Notes under the pieces: model-generated | Database searches by the model: none | What the model saw: only the letters and a program-made list of their open reading frames with translations | Told to the model about the DNA's origin: nothing | Translations under genes and position numbers: made by a program | Origin: Corynebacterium macginleyi | GTDB taxonomy: Bacteria; Actinomycetota; Actinomycetes; Mycobacteriales; Mycobacteriaceae | Assembly (NCBI RefSeq): GCF_003688935.1 | Contig: NZ_REGE01000002.1 | Span: 62,001 to 126,000, forward strand | Direction: 5' to 3' | DNA: 64,000 bases | Part shown: piece after piece, positions 1-8,530 of the stretch | How positions within the stretch are numbered: the first letter of the stretch is position 1 | Layout: each line of letters opens with the position of its first letter

Positions 1-824
1 CGCAGCATAGGACCGGGGTGCATGACGATGGCATCCTTGTGCAAGGCCGCGGCGCGCTGCTGCGATAACCCGAATAGCTGCGCATACTCCCGGTGGGAGG
101 GGAAGAAGCCGCCGTTCATGCGTTCTTGCTGCACGCGCAACATCATCACCACATCGGCATCAGCAATCTCGGCATCAAAGTCATACGATACGCGCACCGG
201 CCAGTTGTCAACGCCCCAAGGCATTAAGGTCGCAGGGGCCACGAGGGTAACCTCGGCGCCCAAGGTGTGCAGCAGATCCACATTGGAGCGAACCACACGC
301 GAGTGCAGGCAATCCCCAACAATCTTTACCTTCAGACCCGCAAATCCATTATCGCCGCGCAGGCCAAGGCGCTGGCGCATAGTTACGGCATCAAGCAGTG
401 CCTGCGTCGGGTGCTGATGTGCACCGTCGCCGGCATTGATTACGGCCGGACCCTTCCCATCCGGATCCACCCACTGGACCAGCTGTTGCGGCGCGCCGGA
501 GGACGGGTGGCGCATGATGATGGCGTCGGCACCAATGGCTGCCAGCGTCAGGCCCGTATCTTTCAGGGACTCCCCCTTTTTCACTGATGACGTGGACGCT
601 GAGAGGTTGATAACGTCAGCGGACATCCATTTGCCGGCCGTTTCAAAGGACGAGCGCGTGCGCGTGGAGTTTTCATAAAAGAGCGTATAAATTGTGCGGC
701 CACGCAGCGTCGGGAGTTTTTTAACCTCGCGGCCATCGAGCGCCTCGCGGAAGCGATCGGCCTCATCCATGAGGGCGATGATCTCCGCGCGGGATAATTC
801 CGCGGTATCGATGAGGTGTTTCAT
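1..824 (-). CDS. pyrB: Aspartate carbamoyltransferase, 3' part beyond window
   Basis: Catalytic subunit of aspartate transcarbamoylase, which joins carbamoyl phosphate and aspartate in the second step of pyrimidine synthesis. The minus-strand translation starts [12 protein letters not shown] and contains the carbamoyl-phosphate loop [10 protein letters not shown] (about residues 51-60), the second binding segment [11 protein letters not shown], and the HPSSGAP and [12 protein letters not shown] motifs. About 274 codons are present; the C-terminus lies outside the window. Its ATG overlaps the pyrR stop (ATGA), so translation is probably coupled to pyrR, which fits a pyrR-pyrB-pyrC-car operon as in other corynebacteria. 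Assignment is firm; only the completeness of the gene cannot be judged. Confidence 0.95.
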   Translation of the reverse strand, partial: MKHLIDTAELSRAEIIALMDEADRFREALDGREVKKLPTLRGRTIYTLFYENSTRTRSSFETAGKWMSADVINLSASTSSVKKGESLKDTGLTLAAIGADAIIMRHPSSGAPQQLVQWVDPDGKGPAVINAGDGAHQHPTQALLDAVTMRQRLGLRGDNGFAGLKVKIVGDCLHSRVVRSNVDLLHTLGAEVTLVAPATLMPWGVDNWPVRVSYDFDAEIADADVVMMLRVQQERMNGGFFPSHREYAQLFGLSQQRAAALHKDAIVMHPGPML

Positions 825-1429
825 GAATGTATTCCCCTTATCTGCGCGGCATGGCCAGCGGACGTAGAGCGGGTAAGAATGACGGCATCGCGTCCATCGA
901 TGTCCTGGATATATACGGAGACATCTTCTTCCCGCGCCGTGGGCAGATTCTTGCCCACATAATCGGCGCGGATGGGAACTTCGCGGTGCCCGCGGTCGAC
1001 CAATACGGCCAACTGAATGATGGAAGGCCGTCCGACATCGCCCAAGGCATCGAGGGCAGCCCGGATGGTGCGGCCGGAATATAGGACATCATCGACCAGA
1101 ATGACTGTGGCATTATCGATACCACCGTCTGGAATTGAGGTCGGTTGCAGGGCGCGGTGCGGGAAGTTACGCAAATCGTCCCTGTACAACGTGATGTCGA
1201 GTGAGCCCCACGGAACGGGGACCCCGGAAAACTCATGTATTTTCTGCGCGAGGCGCTGCGCTAAGGGCACTCCCCCTGATGGGATGCCCAGCAAAATGAC
1301 CCGCGGAGACTCCGCGGAATCGAGCGCCGTCTTTTCAATAATCTGGTGCGCGATGCGTGCAACGGTACGCGAGACATCATCGGAGCTTAAAAGCTCCAAC
1401 TCGTTCGCGTTCACGTCAGTTCCACTCAT
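821..1429 (-). CDS. pyrR: Bifunctional pyr operon regulator / uracil phosphoribosyltransferase
   Basis: 202-residue PyrR, a type I phosphoribosyltransferase-fold protein that senses UMP/PRPP and binds pyr mRNA; family members often also have uracil phosphoribosyltransferase activity. The PRPP loop [13 protein letters not shown] is at about residues 109-121, and the N-terminal [12 protein letters not shown] segment and the LVDRGHRE region are also typical. The ATG at 1429 follows a strong AAGGAGG. It is the first gene of the minus-strand pyr operon and overlaps pyrB by four bases. A short GC-rich hairpin just upstream of the ribosome site could be its own RNA target (listed separately). Confidence 0.95.
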   Translation of the reverse strand: MSGTDVNANELELLSSDDVSRTVARIAHQIIEKTALDSAESPRVILLGIPSGGVPLAQRLAQKIHEFSGVPVPWGSLDITLYRDDLRNFPHRALQPTSIPDGGIDNATVILVDDVLYSGRTIRAALDALGDVGRPSIIQLAVLVDRGHREVPIRADYVGKNLPTAREEDVSVYIQDIDGRDAVILTRSTSAGHAAQIRGIHS

Positions 1430-1443
1430 CGTGACCTCCTTCC

Positions 1444-1459
1444 CCGCCTCACGGTGCGG
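1444..1459 (-). promoter_or_regulatory. Possible PyrR-binding hairpin next to the pyrR ribosome site
   Basis: On the minus strand a CCGC/GCGG stem encloses an 8-base loop (ACCGTGAG) and ends two bases before the AAGGAGGT ribosome site of pyrR. In mycobacteria PyrR acts by binding RNA near the translation start, so a hairpin here could mediate translational autoregulation. The stem is short and no consensus could be checked, so this is a suggestion from position and structure only. Confidence 0.3.
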
Positions 1460-1493
1460 TCATTAAAGGATGCCTGTCAATGGACTTTGAGAC

Positions 1494-1509
1494 GTCTATG
1501 CTGATAGAC
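1494..1509. promoter_or_regulatory. Perfect 16-bp inverted repeat in the pyrR divergent promoter region
   Basis: GTCTAT-gctg-ATAGAC is a perfect dyad with six-base arms, midway between pyrR (minus) and the SRPBCC/epimerase gene (plus). It could be an operator for either direction. It does not match corynebacterial LexA or GlxR consensus patterns that I know. A second dyad, CCTCACCC-7 nt-GGGTGAGG, follows at 1526-1548 and could form a hairpin in the plus-strand transcript just before the next gene. Confidence 0.35.
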
Positions 1510-1574
1510 ACGTATTACTTTAGCACCTCACCCGCCATGTGGGTGAGGCCCAGTCGAAAGAGGTGCATTACACA

Positions 1575-2918
1575 ATGAGTTTCTCCGCACAACACGTAGT
1601 TCCAGCCGCCCGCGAACATGTCTGGCAATGGCATACCCGGCCAGGGGCGCTGACGCGCCTCAACCCGCCTTTCGCTTTTATGAAGCCGGTACAGCAGGCC
1701 ACCGATCTGGGAGATGGTACCTCCCTGCTCGCCCTACCCGGGGGTGTGAAGTGGACTGCCCAGCACGACCTGGCGCACTACCAAGCCGGGTATAGCTTCA
1801 GCGATGTCTGCATCAACACACCCATCCGCAAATTTGTCAAATGGCGCCATACGCACCGTTTTGCCGATCACCCAGACGGGACGCTAATTACAGATGAAGT
1901 CGATACCCGCATTCCTGCTAAGGCCCTCAACTCGGTATTCGCCTACCGGCAGCACCAGCTGATCGAGGACATTTCCTTTGAAAATCGCCTCCGCGAAAGC
2001 CAGCTCGGCGACAAGCCTTTGACCATTGCTATGACCGGCTCGCGCGGCGGCGTTGGCAGCGCGCTTACCGCGCAGCTCCAGACCCTAGGCCACACCGTGA
2101 TCCAGCTCGTGCGCGGCACGGCGGAATCCGGCCAGCGCGAGTGGCGGCCACATCACCCGCATCCCGATCTGCTTGAGGGTGTCGACGTACTAGTGCACCT
2201 AGCCGGCGAACCCATCTTTGGGCGCTTTAACGATAGCCATAAGTCCGATATCCGCGACTCCCGCGTGGGCCCTACCGAAAATCTCGCACGCCTGGTGGCC
2301 TCCACCGATTCCGTGCACACCATGGTATGTGCCTCTGCCATCGGCTTCTACGGTGTTGAGCGCGGCGATGATTTACTAACGGAGGACGCCGAGCGGGGCG
2401 AAGGCTTTCTTGCTGATGTCGCGGCGGACTGGGAACAAGCCTGCGCACCCGCCCGTGAGGCAGGAAAACGCGTGGTCAATATCCGCACCGGCATCGTGAT
2501 GTCCGGAAACTCCGGGCTACTGCCACTGTTGCGCGCGATATTTTTCACAGGGTTGGGTGGTGCTTTTGGTGACGGCAACTTTTGGTATAGCTGGGTTGCC
2601 TTAGACGATCTCACCGATGCATATATCCGCGCCATCGTCGACGAAAAGTTGGCGGGACCGGTCAATGGGGCATCCCCAAACCCCGTGCTCAACAAGGAAT
2701 TCGTCTCTGCTTTAGGAGCTGAATTACACCGCCCCACCATACTGCCGATCCCCACATTTGGCCCCGCCCTACTCTTGGGCAAGGAAGGCGCGCAAGAACT
2801 CGCTTTGGCCGACCAACGCGTGAAACCACAGGTGCTGGAGAACATAGGCCATACCTTCCGCTACCCCACTATCGACGCTGCCTTGGCCCACGAACTCGGC
2901 GGCGAGAGCCTGCTATAG
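1575..2918 (+). CDS. SRPBCC–TIGR01777 family epimerase fusion protein
   Basis: 447-residue protein with two parts. Residues 1-150 form a SRPBCC (START-like) domain (HVVPAAREHVWQWHTRPG). Residues about 155-447 form a Rossmann-fold SDR epimerase of the TIGR01777/YfcH type: glycine-rich MTGSRGGVGSAL, then VDVLVHLAGEPI, and CASAIGFYG with Ser and Tyr of the active-site region. The physiological substrate is unknown. The start at 1575 is chosen because AAAGAGG lies at good distance and the SRPBCC domain begins there; an ATG at 1539 sits inside an inverted repeat and lacks such a site. It lies between pyrR and the accessory island and is probably monocistronic. Confidence 0.85.
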   Translation: MSFSAQHVVPAAREHVWQWHTRPGALTRLNPPFAFMKPVQQATDLGDGTSLLALPGGVKWTAQHDLAHYQAGYSFSDVCINTPIRKFVKWRHTHRFADHPDGTLITDEVDTRIPAKALNSVFAYRQHQLIEDISFENRLRESQLGDKPLTIAMTGSRGGVGSALTAQLQTLGHTVIQLVRGTAESGQREWRPHHPHPDLLEGVDVLVHLAGEPIFGRFNDSHKSDIRDSRVGPTENLARLVASTDSVHTMVCASAIGFYGVERGDDLLTEDAERGEGFLADVAADWEQACAPAREAGKRVVNIRTGIVMSGNSGLLPLLRAIFFTGLGGAFGDGNFWYSWVALDDLTDAYIRAIVDEKLAGPVNGASPNPVLNKEFVSALGAELHRPTILPIPTFGPALLLGKEGAQELALADQRVKPQVLENIGHTFRYPTIDAALAHELGGESLL

Positions 2919-2929
2919 GTCCAGGCCAT

Positions 2930-3219
2930 TGCAGTGCTCCGGGCTGCGGGAGGGCGTCGTCGTTAACGTCAAGGAGGATGACGTGAGTAAACTCCAGCCC
3001 CTTCGCGTTGTGCATCGTTATCACGGCCACCGGGCGCTCCTGGGAGGTCCGGCGCCCGGCGCTAACGGCAACGTCGTGCTCGCCCAACTGGCGGGCAATC
3101 TCCTCCCCACGCTGGTTGGTTCGGGTGATAGCCCAGAGGGCAAAGCAGTCCAAACGAGTCTCAGCGACAGCCGGAAGACTCATGAAAGGAGCCCGAGTTT
3201 CCGGCTGGAAACAAGCCAT
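2930..3219 (-). pseudogene. C-terminal fragment of a UvrD/Rep-type superfamily 1 helicase
   Basis: A minus-strand stretch reads ...ETRLDCFALWAITRTNQRGE then VITMHNAKGLEFTHVILLDV, the latter being the typical motif of UvrD/PcrA-type helicases (T-x-H-x-[AS]-KGLE). Only about 90 residues are recognisable. There is no Walker A segment, no proper start, and homology stops where the preceding gene ends (the tail after DALPQP looks out of frame). It is best read as the remnant of a larger gene cut by insertion or deletion at the left edge of the accessory island. Confidence 0.6.
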
Positions 3220-3268
3220 CGACCAGATGGCCGTGGCCTACCCCGACAGTTTCGACAATTACCGATAA
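3187..3268 (+). pseudogene. Possible transposase C-terminal scrap
   Basis: On the plus strand, opposite the helicase fragment, the frame ends RVSGWKQAIDQMAVAYPDSF followed by DNYR and a stop. The W-K-x-A-x-[DN]-Q pattern recalls C-termini of IS256/Mutator transposases, but there is too little sequence to be sure. It may equally be chance translation of a decaying region. Confidence 0.2.
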
Positions 3269-3269
3269 A

Positions 3270-3641
3270 CCAAACCCCACACTCAAACAACTTGACACGC
3301 TCAAGCTAAATACATTTTCGATCCATCCGCGATCAGGCCTGACCCGGTGTGTCTACTTTTCGAGGTCAAGCCCTACCCTCCCTCAATCCTGATAGCGCCT
3401 CTCAACTAAATAAAACTTACTAATTCCCCTCTTCCTCGCTAGCGAACCACCTTCACAAGTCAAGTAGCAAGACTGGCCCAAGGCTGACTCTAAATAGTTA
3501 GATTGATTGAATGAATGGGTTCAACACGGCACCGCATAGAAAGAAAATCTATTGGAAGCGTTTAACCCATCGTGCCCCGCCCGCTAAAGTTGAATAACGC
3601 CGACGCATGCAAGCAGTTTCACTACATCGGGAAAATTATGA
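3270..3641. other. 372-bp AT-richer gap before the island operon
   Basis: No convincing gene on either strand. The stretch is AT-richer than the flanks (for example around 3400-3430 and 3480-3540) and presumably holds the promoter of the four-gene operon that follows. No single -35/-10 pair stands out. An ATG at 3638 with GGGAAAA upstream could be the original helicase start, but it is out of frame with the helicase as it stands. Confidence 0.4.
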
Positions 3642-6584
3642 TTCAGAGCCCCAGACCAGTCTGTACTGGAGAGCACACGTAGTGAGAACCCCGGAATCTC
3701 CTTCGGACAACACCTCTCCAACTATCAAGCGAAGTATTTCGCACACGAGCTTGAGCGGAGTTATGCCAATGACCATGTCGGCAAGCTTGCAGGACTGCTT
3801 TTTGACGCCCAGGCGGAACCCAAGCCTCACCAGATTGAGGCAGCATTATTCGCGCTGAAGGGGAACGCGACAAGAGGCGTCGTGTTGGCTGATGAAGTTG
3901 GCCTCGGTAAGACGATCGAGGCAGGCATTGTTATTACGCAGATTTGGGCAGAGCGTATACGCCGCATTCTTATCGTTGCTCCTGCCAGCCTCCGTCAGCA
4001 GTGGAAACAGGAACTGTACGAGAAGTTCTTGATCCCATCCGAACTACTTGACTCAAAATCCAAGGCAAGGCTCCTGGCCAACAAGACGCCTGGCCAGGTC
4101 TTGATTGCCTCCTACGAGTTTGTCCAACAAAACAAGGCGGATCTGATGCGCCCATGGGACTTAGTCGTTGCCGACGAAGCCCACCGGCTACGCAACTTCT
4201 ATAAGGGCAAGAAGCATGCCCAAGTAGTGCATTCGGTGGGTGAGGTTTTTGATGGCACAAACAAGGTAGTGCTGCTCACCGCAACCCCACTACAGAACCG
4301 CCTAGAAGAACTCTACGGTCTTGTCTCTATTTTCGACCCAGAGCACTTTCGATCTATCGATGTTTTCCGCCAACGGTATGTGAAGGCAGGAAGCACCGGA
4401 TTCAGCCCCGATGACTTGGCGGAGCGCGTCGGCCAGTTGACTAAGCGTACCTTACGGCGTGATGCAGAGAAGTACATCCGGTTCACCAAGCGTGACCCAT
4501 TGACCGTGAAGTTCCAGCCTTCACAGGCGGAACTGGATCTTTATGACCTGGTTAATGCCTACCTCCAGCGCGATACTTTGTATGCGTTCAATGACTCGCA
4601 GCGAGCGCTTTCTTCGCAGGTGATGCGCAAGCGATTGGGTTCCTCAACATACGCCGTGGGGATTACGCTTCGTAGAACAGCGAATCGGCTGGCGGAGGAG
4701 CTGGCAGCAGGTCAGCCGCACAGCGATCGTATGCCACTGTTCGATTTCGACAACGACATGCTTGATGAGGAGCAGGCAGCGTATGAGGCGTTTGGTGACC
4801 TCGTGGAGAAGCACGAGGACTGGTCGGACCCGGAAGTCCGCAAGAAAGTGCAGAGCGAGATTGATGAGCTCAGAGAGTACGCGACGCTCGCCGAATCGAT
4901 CCACCAAAATCAGAAGTCACTGAAGCTCGGTGAGGCCATTGAGCGTGGCTTCGCGAGACTGCGTGAGATCGGTGCCCCTGAAAAGGCCATCATCTTCACC
5001 GAGTACAGCGACACCCAAAACTTCATCGCGGAAACCCTGCGCCAAGCGGGTTATGCCGAAGGGCTGGTACTGTTCAATGGCCAAAACGATTCGCCTGAGG
5101 CGACTGCGATTTATCAAGAGTGGCTCACAAAGAATGATGGTAGCGACGTCATTACCGGCAACCCGTCGGCGGATCGTCGAAAAGCTCTTGTTGACTACTT
5201 CCGTGAATCCGGCTCGATCATGATCGCAACGGAAGCGGCATCAGAGGGCATCAACCTGCAGTTTTGCTCAATGCTGATCAACTACGATCTGCCGTGGAAC
5301 CCGCAGCGGGTGGAGCAGCGAATCGGCCGCATTCACCGTTATGGCCAGAAGCACGACGTTGTCATCGTCAACTTCTTCAATGAGGGCAATGCAGCTGAGG
5401 CTCGCATCCTGGAGTTACTAGAGAACAAATTCCACCTCTTCGATAGCGTCTTTGGCGCTAGTGACGAGGTGCTGGGCCGCATTGAGAGTGGTTTCGACTT
5501 CGCTCAGGAGATTGCGAAGATCTACGACAGCTACCGCACTGCTGACGAGATCAACCAGGCGTTCAAGGAGCTTGAGAAGAAGTACGCCGCCGCTGTGAGC
5601 GAGGACATGGCTGGGGCGAAGGCGAAGGTTTTCGACAACCTTGATCCGTCAGTTCGTGACCGCTTGAAGTCCTACGACGAGCAGTCTGGTGAGGTACTGA
5701 ACAAGTTTGAGCGGCTGCTTCTCCTCCTGACCATAAGCGGCTTACAAGGAAGGGCCACATTTGAAGGCGACGGCCGCAACTTCGTTCTAAACGCGCCACC
5801 GTCTAAAGGTATCGCAGCTGGCCGTTATCACTTCAAGTCCTCGCCGAGCGACAATTCCAAGCAGTACCGCTACCACAGTGATCTGGCGAAGTTCGTCATC
5901 GATGGTGCCCTGAGAGCGGACACGCCGTGCCAGACGCTCGTGTTCGACATCAGCAAGTCCGATCGCGTGAGCTCCCGTATGAAAGAACTGGCTGGACAGT
6001 CCGGTTCCCTCGCTGTCCAGGGATTAACATTCAAGATGAAGGCCGACGACAGCGATATTTCCGAGAGTTACTTGCTCGCTGCAGGCATCACCGAGTCCGG
6101 CGAAGTACTGAACCAAGAAGATGCAGCAGAGATGATGGATCTGCGCGTCGTCGACACGTTGGATATAGCTGGGCCGCTCAACACGGATCTGTTAGCGGCA
6201 GCGATCGAGCAGCAGCGGGAGTCTCTAGAAAAGGAAGTTCAGCACCGCAACTCGAGCTACTACAACCAGCAAGAAGAACTGTTTGAAAGTCAGATCCTTG
6301 ACCTCGACACGGAGCGCAGGAAAGCTGTCCGCGAGATTGAGAAGAAGCGAAAAGACCTGCGCAGGAAAGCTACTCGCGCCGACGACCCGATGGAGCAGCT
6401 GCGGTTCAAAAAGAAGGCCCGAAATCTTGACGACGAAATCGATTCGATCGAGGAACAATATCAAAAAGAGAAACGAAAACTGCGTGACAATATCGACGAG
6501 TTGCTTATTATGATTAGGCAGTCGCTTCAAGGCAAGAGGTATGAAAAAGAGCTGTTCACTATCCGGTGGCAGATAAAGGCGTAA
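3642..6584 (+). CDS. SNF2/RapA-type DEAD/DEAH helicase of the island operon (start disrupted)
   Basis: Large superfamily 2 ATPase, probably moving on double-stranded DNA. Conserved coding starts well upstream of the first in-frame GTG (3882): ISFGQHLSNYQAKYFAHELE and PHQIEAALFAL precede the Walker A region LADEVGLGKTIEAG (about residue 83). DEAHRLRN follows near 178, LLTATPLQNRLEELYGL next, and the C-terminal helicase motifs EAASEGINLQ and RVEQRIGRIHRYGQ near 530-560. A charged coiled coil lies near 860-965. In frame, the reading is open only from 3642 because TGA sits at 3639-3641, and no ATG, GTG or TTG occurs before 3882. Either a frameshift lies just upstream, or CTG at 3666 is used. A start at 3882 would remove the Q-like motif and is unlikely to give normal enzyme. 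First gene of four; 25 bp before the methyltransferase. Confidence 0.8.
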   Translation, partial: FRAPDQSVLESTRSENPGISFGQHLSNYQAKYFAHELERSYANDHVGKLAGLLFDAQAEPKPHQIEAALFALKGNATRGVVLADEVGLGKTIEAGIVITQIWAERIRRILIVAPASLRQQWKQELYEKFLIPSELLDSKSKARLLANKTPGQVLIASYEFVQQNKADLMRPWDLVVADEAHRLRNFYKGKKHAQVVHSVGEVFDGTNKVVLLTATPLQNRLEELYGLVSIFDPEHFRSIDVFRQRYVKAGSTGFSPDDLAERVGQLTKRTLRRDAEKYIRFTKRDPLTVKFQPSQAELDLYDLVNAYLQRDTLYAFNDSQRALSSQVMRKRLGSSTYAVGITLRRTANRLAEELAAGQPHSDRMPLFDFDNDMLDEEQAAYEAFGDLVEKHEDWSDPEVRKKVQSEIDELREYATLAESIHQNQKSLKLGEAIERGFARLREIGAPEKAIIFTEYSDTQNFIAETLRQAGYAEGLVLFNGQNDSPEATAIYQEWLTKNDGSDVITGNPSADRRKALVDYFRESGSIMIATEAASEGINLQFCSMLINYDLPWNPQRVEQRIGRIHRYGQKHDVVIVNFFNEGNAAEARILELLENKFHLFDSVFGASDEVLGRIESGFDFAQEIAKIYDSYRTADEINQAFKELEKKYAAAVSEDMAGAKAKVFDNLDPSVRDRLKSYDEQSGEVLNKFERLLLLLTISGLQGRATFEGDGRNFVLNAPPSKGIAAGRYHFKSSPSDNSKQYRYHSDLAKFVIDGALRADTPCQTLVFDISKSDRVSSRMKELAGQSGSLAVQGLTFKMKADDSDISESYLLAAGITESGEVLNQEDAAEMMDLRVVDTLDIAGPLNTDLLAAAIEQQRESLEKEVQHRNSSYYNQQEELFESQILDLDTERRKAVREIEKKRKDLRRKATRADDPMEQLRFKKKARNLDDEIDSIEEQYQKEKRKLRDNIDELLIMIRQSLQGKRYEKELFTIRWQIKA

Positions 6585-6609
6585 ACGAAGATAGTCAAAA
6601 GGAAGAACA

Positions 6610-8521
6610 ATGAGCGAAGAGCAAGACATGATCAACGAAGTTCCTGGCAGCAGCCCCGAGTTCCGTACCGAACTGGCCGAGCAGCTCGCCGAAATGGCCC
6701 CCGAAGCGATTGCTGACGGCAAGATTGACGTAGAGAAACTCAAGGAGCTTCTCGAGGGCGACGCCTCAGACACCAGCGAACGCTTCGGCCTGTTCTGGCC
6801 AGGCAAAAAACGCGCTATGCGCGCAGCGCAGACTCCGACGACAGCGACGCTCCGCCCAGATAAGGAAAACTCCAAAGACTGGGAGGCCACAAAGAACGTG
6901 TTCATTGAGGGCGATAACCTCGAAGTGCTGAAGATTCTGCAGAAGCACTACCACGGCAAGATCAAGATGATTTACATCGATCCGCCATACAACACTGGCA
7001 AAGACTTCGTGTACCCCGATAATTACAAAGAGGGCCTCGAGACATACCTCGAGTGGTCCAAGCAGGTCAACGAGGACGGCAAGAAGCTGTCGTCCAACTC
7101 GGAGTCCGAGGGCCGGTACCACTCCAATTGGCTGAACATGATGTACCCGCGGTTGAAACTTGCGAGGAACCTTTTGACCGACGATGGGCTAATTTTTGTC
7201 TCCATTAGCGACGATGAATACACACATTTGAAGAAGATACTGGATGAGATATTCGGCGAAAATAATTTCGAAGGATCGATTCATTGGCGGCGGCGGCACA
7301 ACCAGCCTAATGATAAAACTAAGTTAATCGGGCTTGTAGCTGAACACATCTTGGTTTACTCAAGAAATAGTGTTTTCTTGAAAAAGGCAGGGGGTTGGAA
7401 AGCTACCGCTTACAGGAAAATTTACAAATCCCGACGATGACCCTCGTGGGCCTTGGAACTCAAAACCGTGGAAAGCGGGCTCTGGACAAGGCGGTTCATC
7501 ATACAGTATTACTACGCCTACTGGCCAAATCTATACAGAAACTTGGATGGGCGAAAAAGCAACCTTTGAAAAACTTCTAGAAGACGGGCGCATTATATTC
7601 ACCAAGAATGGAGCTGGCCTTCCTCGAAAAAAGCAGTTCCAATCCGAGCGGCAGGCGGAGGGGCAAGCAGCGTCAAATTGGTTTAACCACGATCAGTTTG
7701 GGAGTAACCAGGAAGGATCCGCCGAACTGGAGGAATTATTTGACGGGGTAAAATCGATCTTCGATAATCCTAAGCCGACGAGACTTGTCGAAAATCTAGT
7801 TTTGCTTGGAAATCTAAGAGACAATGACATTGTTTTAGATTTTTTCGCTGGTTCGGCGACTACTGCGCACGCAGTTTTCAATGCTAATATCAGGGATGGA
7901 ATTCAACGGCGTGTAGTTGCCATACAGCTTCCTGAACCAAACCCTAGACATTCCGTGGCCAACAAAGCTGGTTATGCCACAATTGCGGATATTTCACGTG
8001 AACGAATCCGCCTCGCGGGTGCCAAGGTATCCGAAGACTACTCAGCTGCATTTGAAAGCCGTGAGAATGCATTGGATATCGGGTTCCGCTCCTACAAGCT
8101 CGCCGATACCAACTTCGCCAAGTGGCGTTCCAACTCTGACTTAGACGCGACCCAACTCGAGCAGCACCTGATGGATCTCCGTGAAAGCGCTGACGACGAC
8201 GCTACCCCTGATGATCTTTTCACCGAGATTCTGATCAAGCAGGGTCACTCGTTGGTCGAGCAGATTCGTGACCGCAATATCGGCGGTCTGTCGTATAAAG
8301 CGGTGGTCCGAGTCGATAACGAAGACGGCGACGAAGACACGCTGGTGCTCGCTTACCTTGACGAACACACCAAGCCGACCCTGGCACAGCTTCGTGAAGC
8401 TATGGAGATCAAGCCAGCTCAGTTCATCATGCTCGAGGATGCGTTCCAAGGCGACGACGAGCTGAAAACCAACCTGGCCCAAATCTGCAAGACCAACGGC
8501 ATCGAGCTTTGGACGGCGTAA
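6610..8521 (+). pseudogene. Type III Mod-like adenine DNA methyltransferase, split by +1 frameshift
   Basis: Beta-class N6-adenine methyltransferase. The catalytic DPPY (IYIDPPYNTGKDF, about residue 122) comes before the SAM-binding motif VLDFFAGSATTAHAVF (coded near 7836), the order found in type III Mod subunits. A target-recognition region lies between, and the downstream part has a C-terminal domain. The reading frame from ATG 6610 stops at 7440; the rest continues in the next frame to 8521. The shift is at GGGGG 7390-7394: with four G the frame reads KKAGVGKLPLTGKFTNPDDD without a break, giving about 636 residues. It could be a real inactivation, a slippery switch or a sequencing error. 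GGAAG precedes the start; the Res gene follows after 9 bp. Confidence 0.85.
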
Positions 8522-8530
8522 GGGATCAAC

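Noticed and set aside
6225..6905. Long minus-strand open frame opposite the helicase/methylase junction
   Set aside because: It mirrors the coiled-coil coding region of the helicase and has no motif or ribosome site; a shadow frame.
7390..7394. Programmed ribosomal frameshifting as explanation for the split methyltransferase
   Set aside because: No slippery heptamer or downstream structure was apparent; a plain one-base insertion explains the data more simply.
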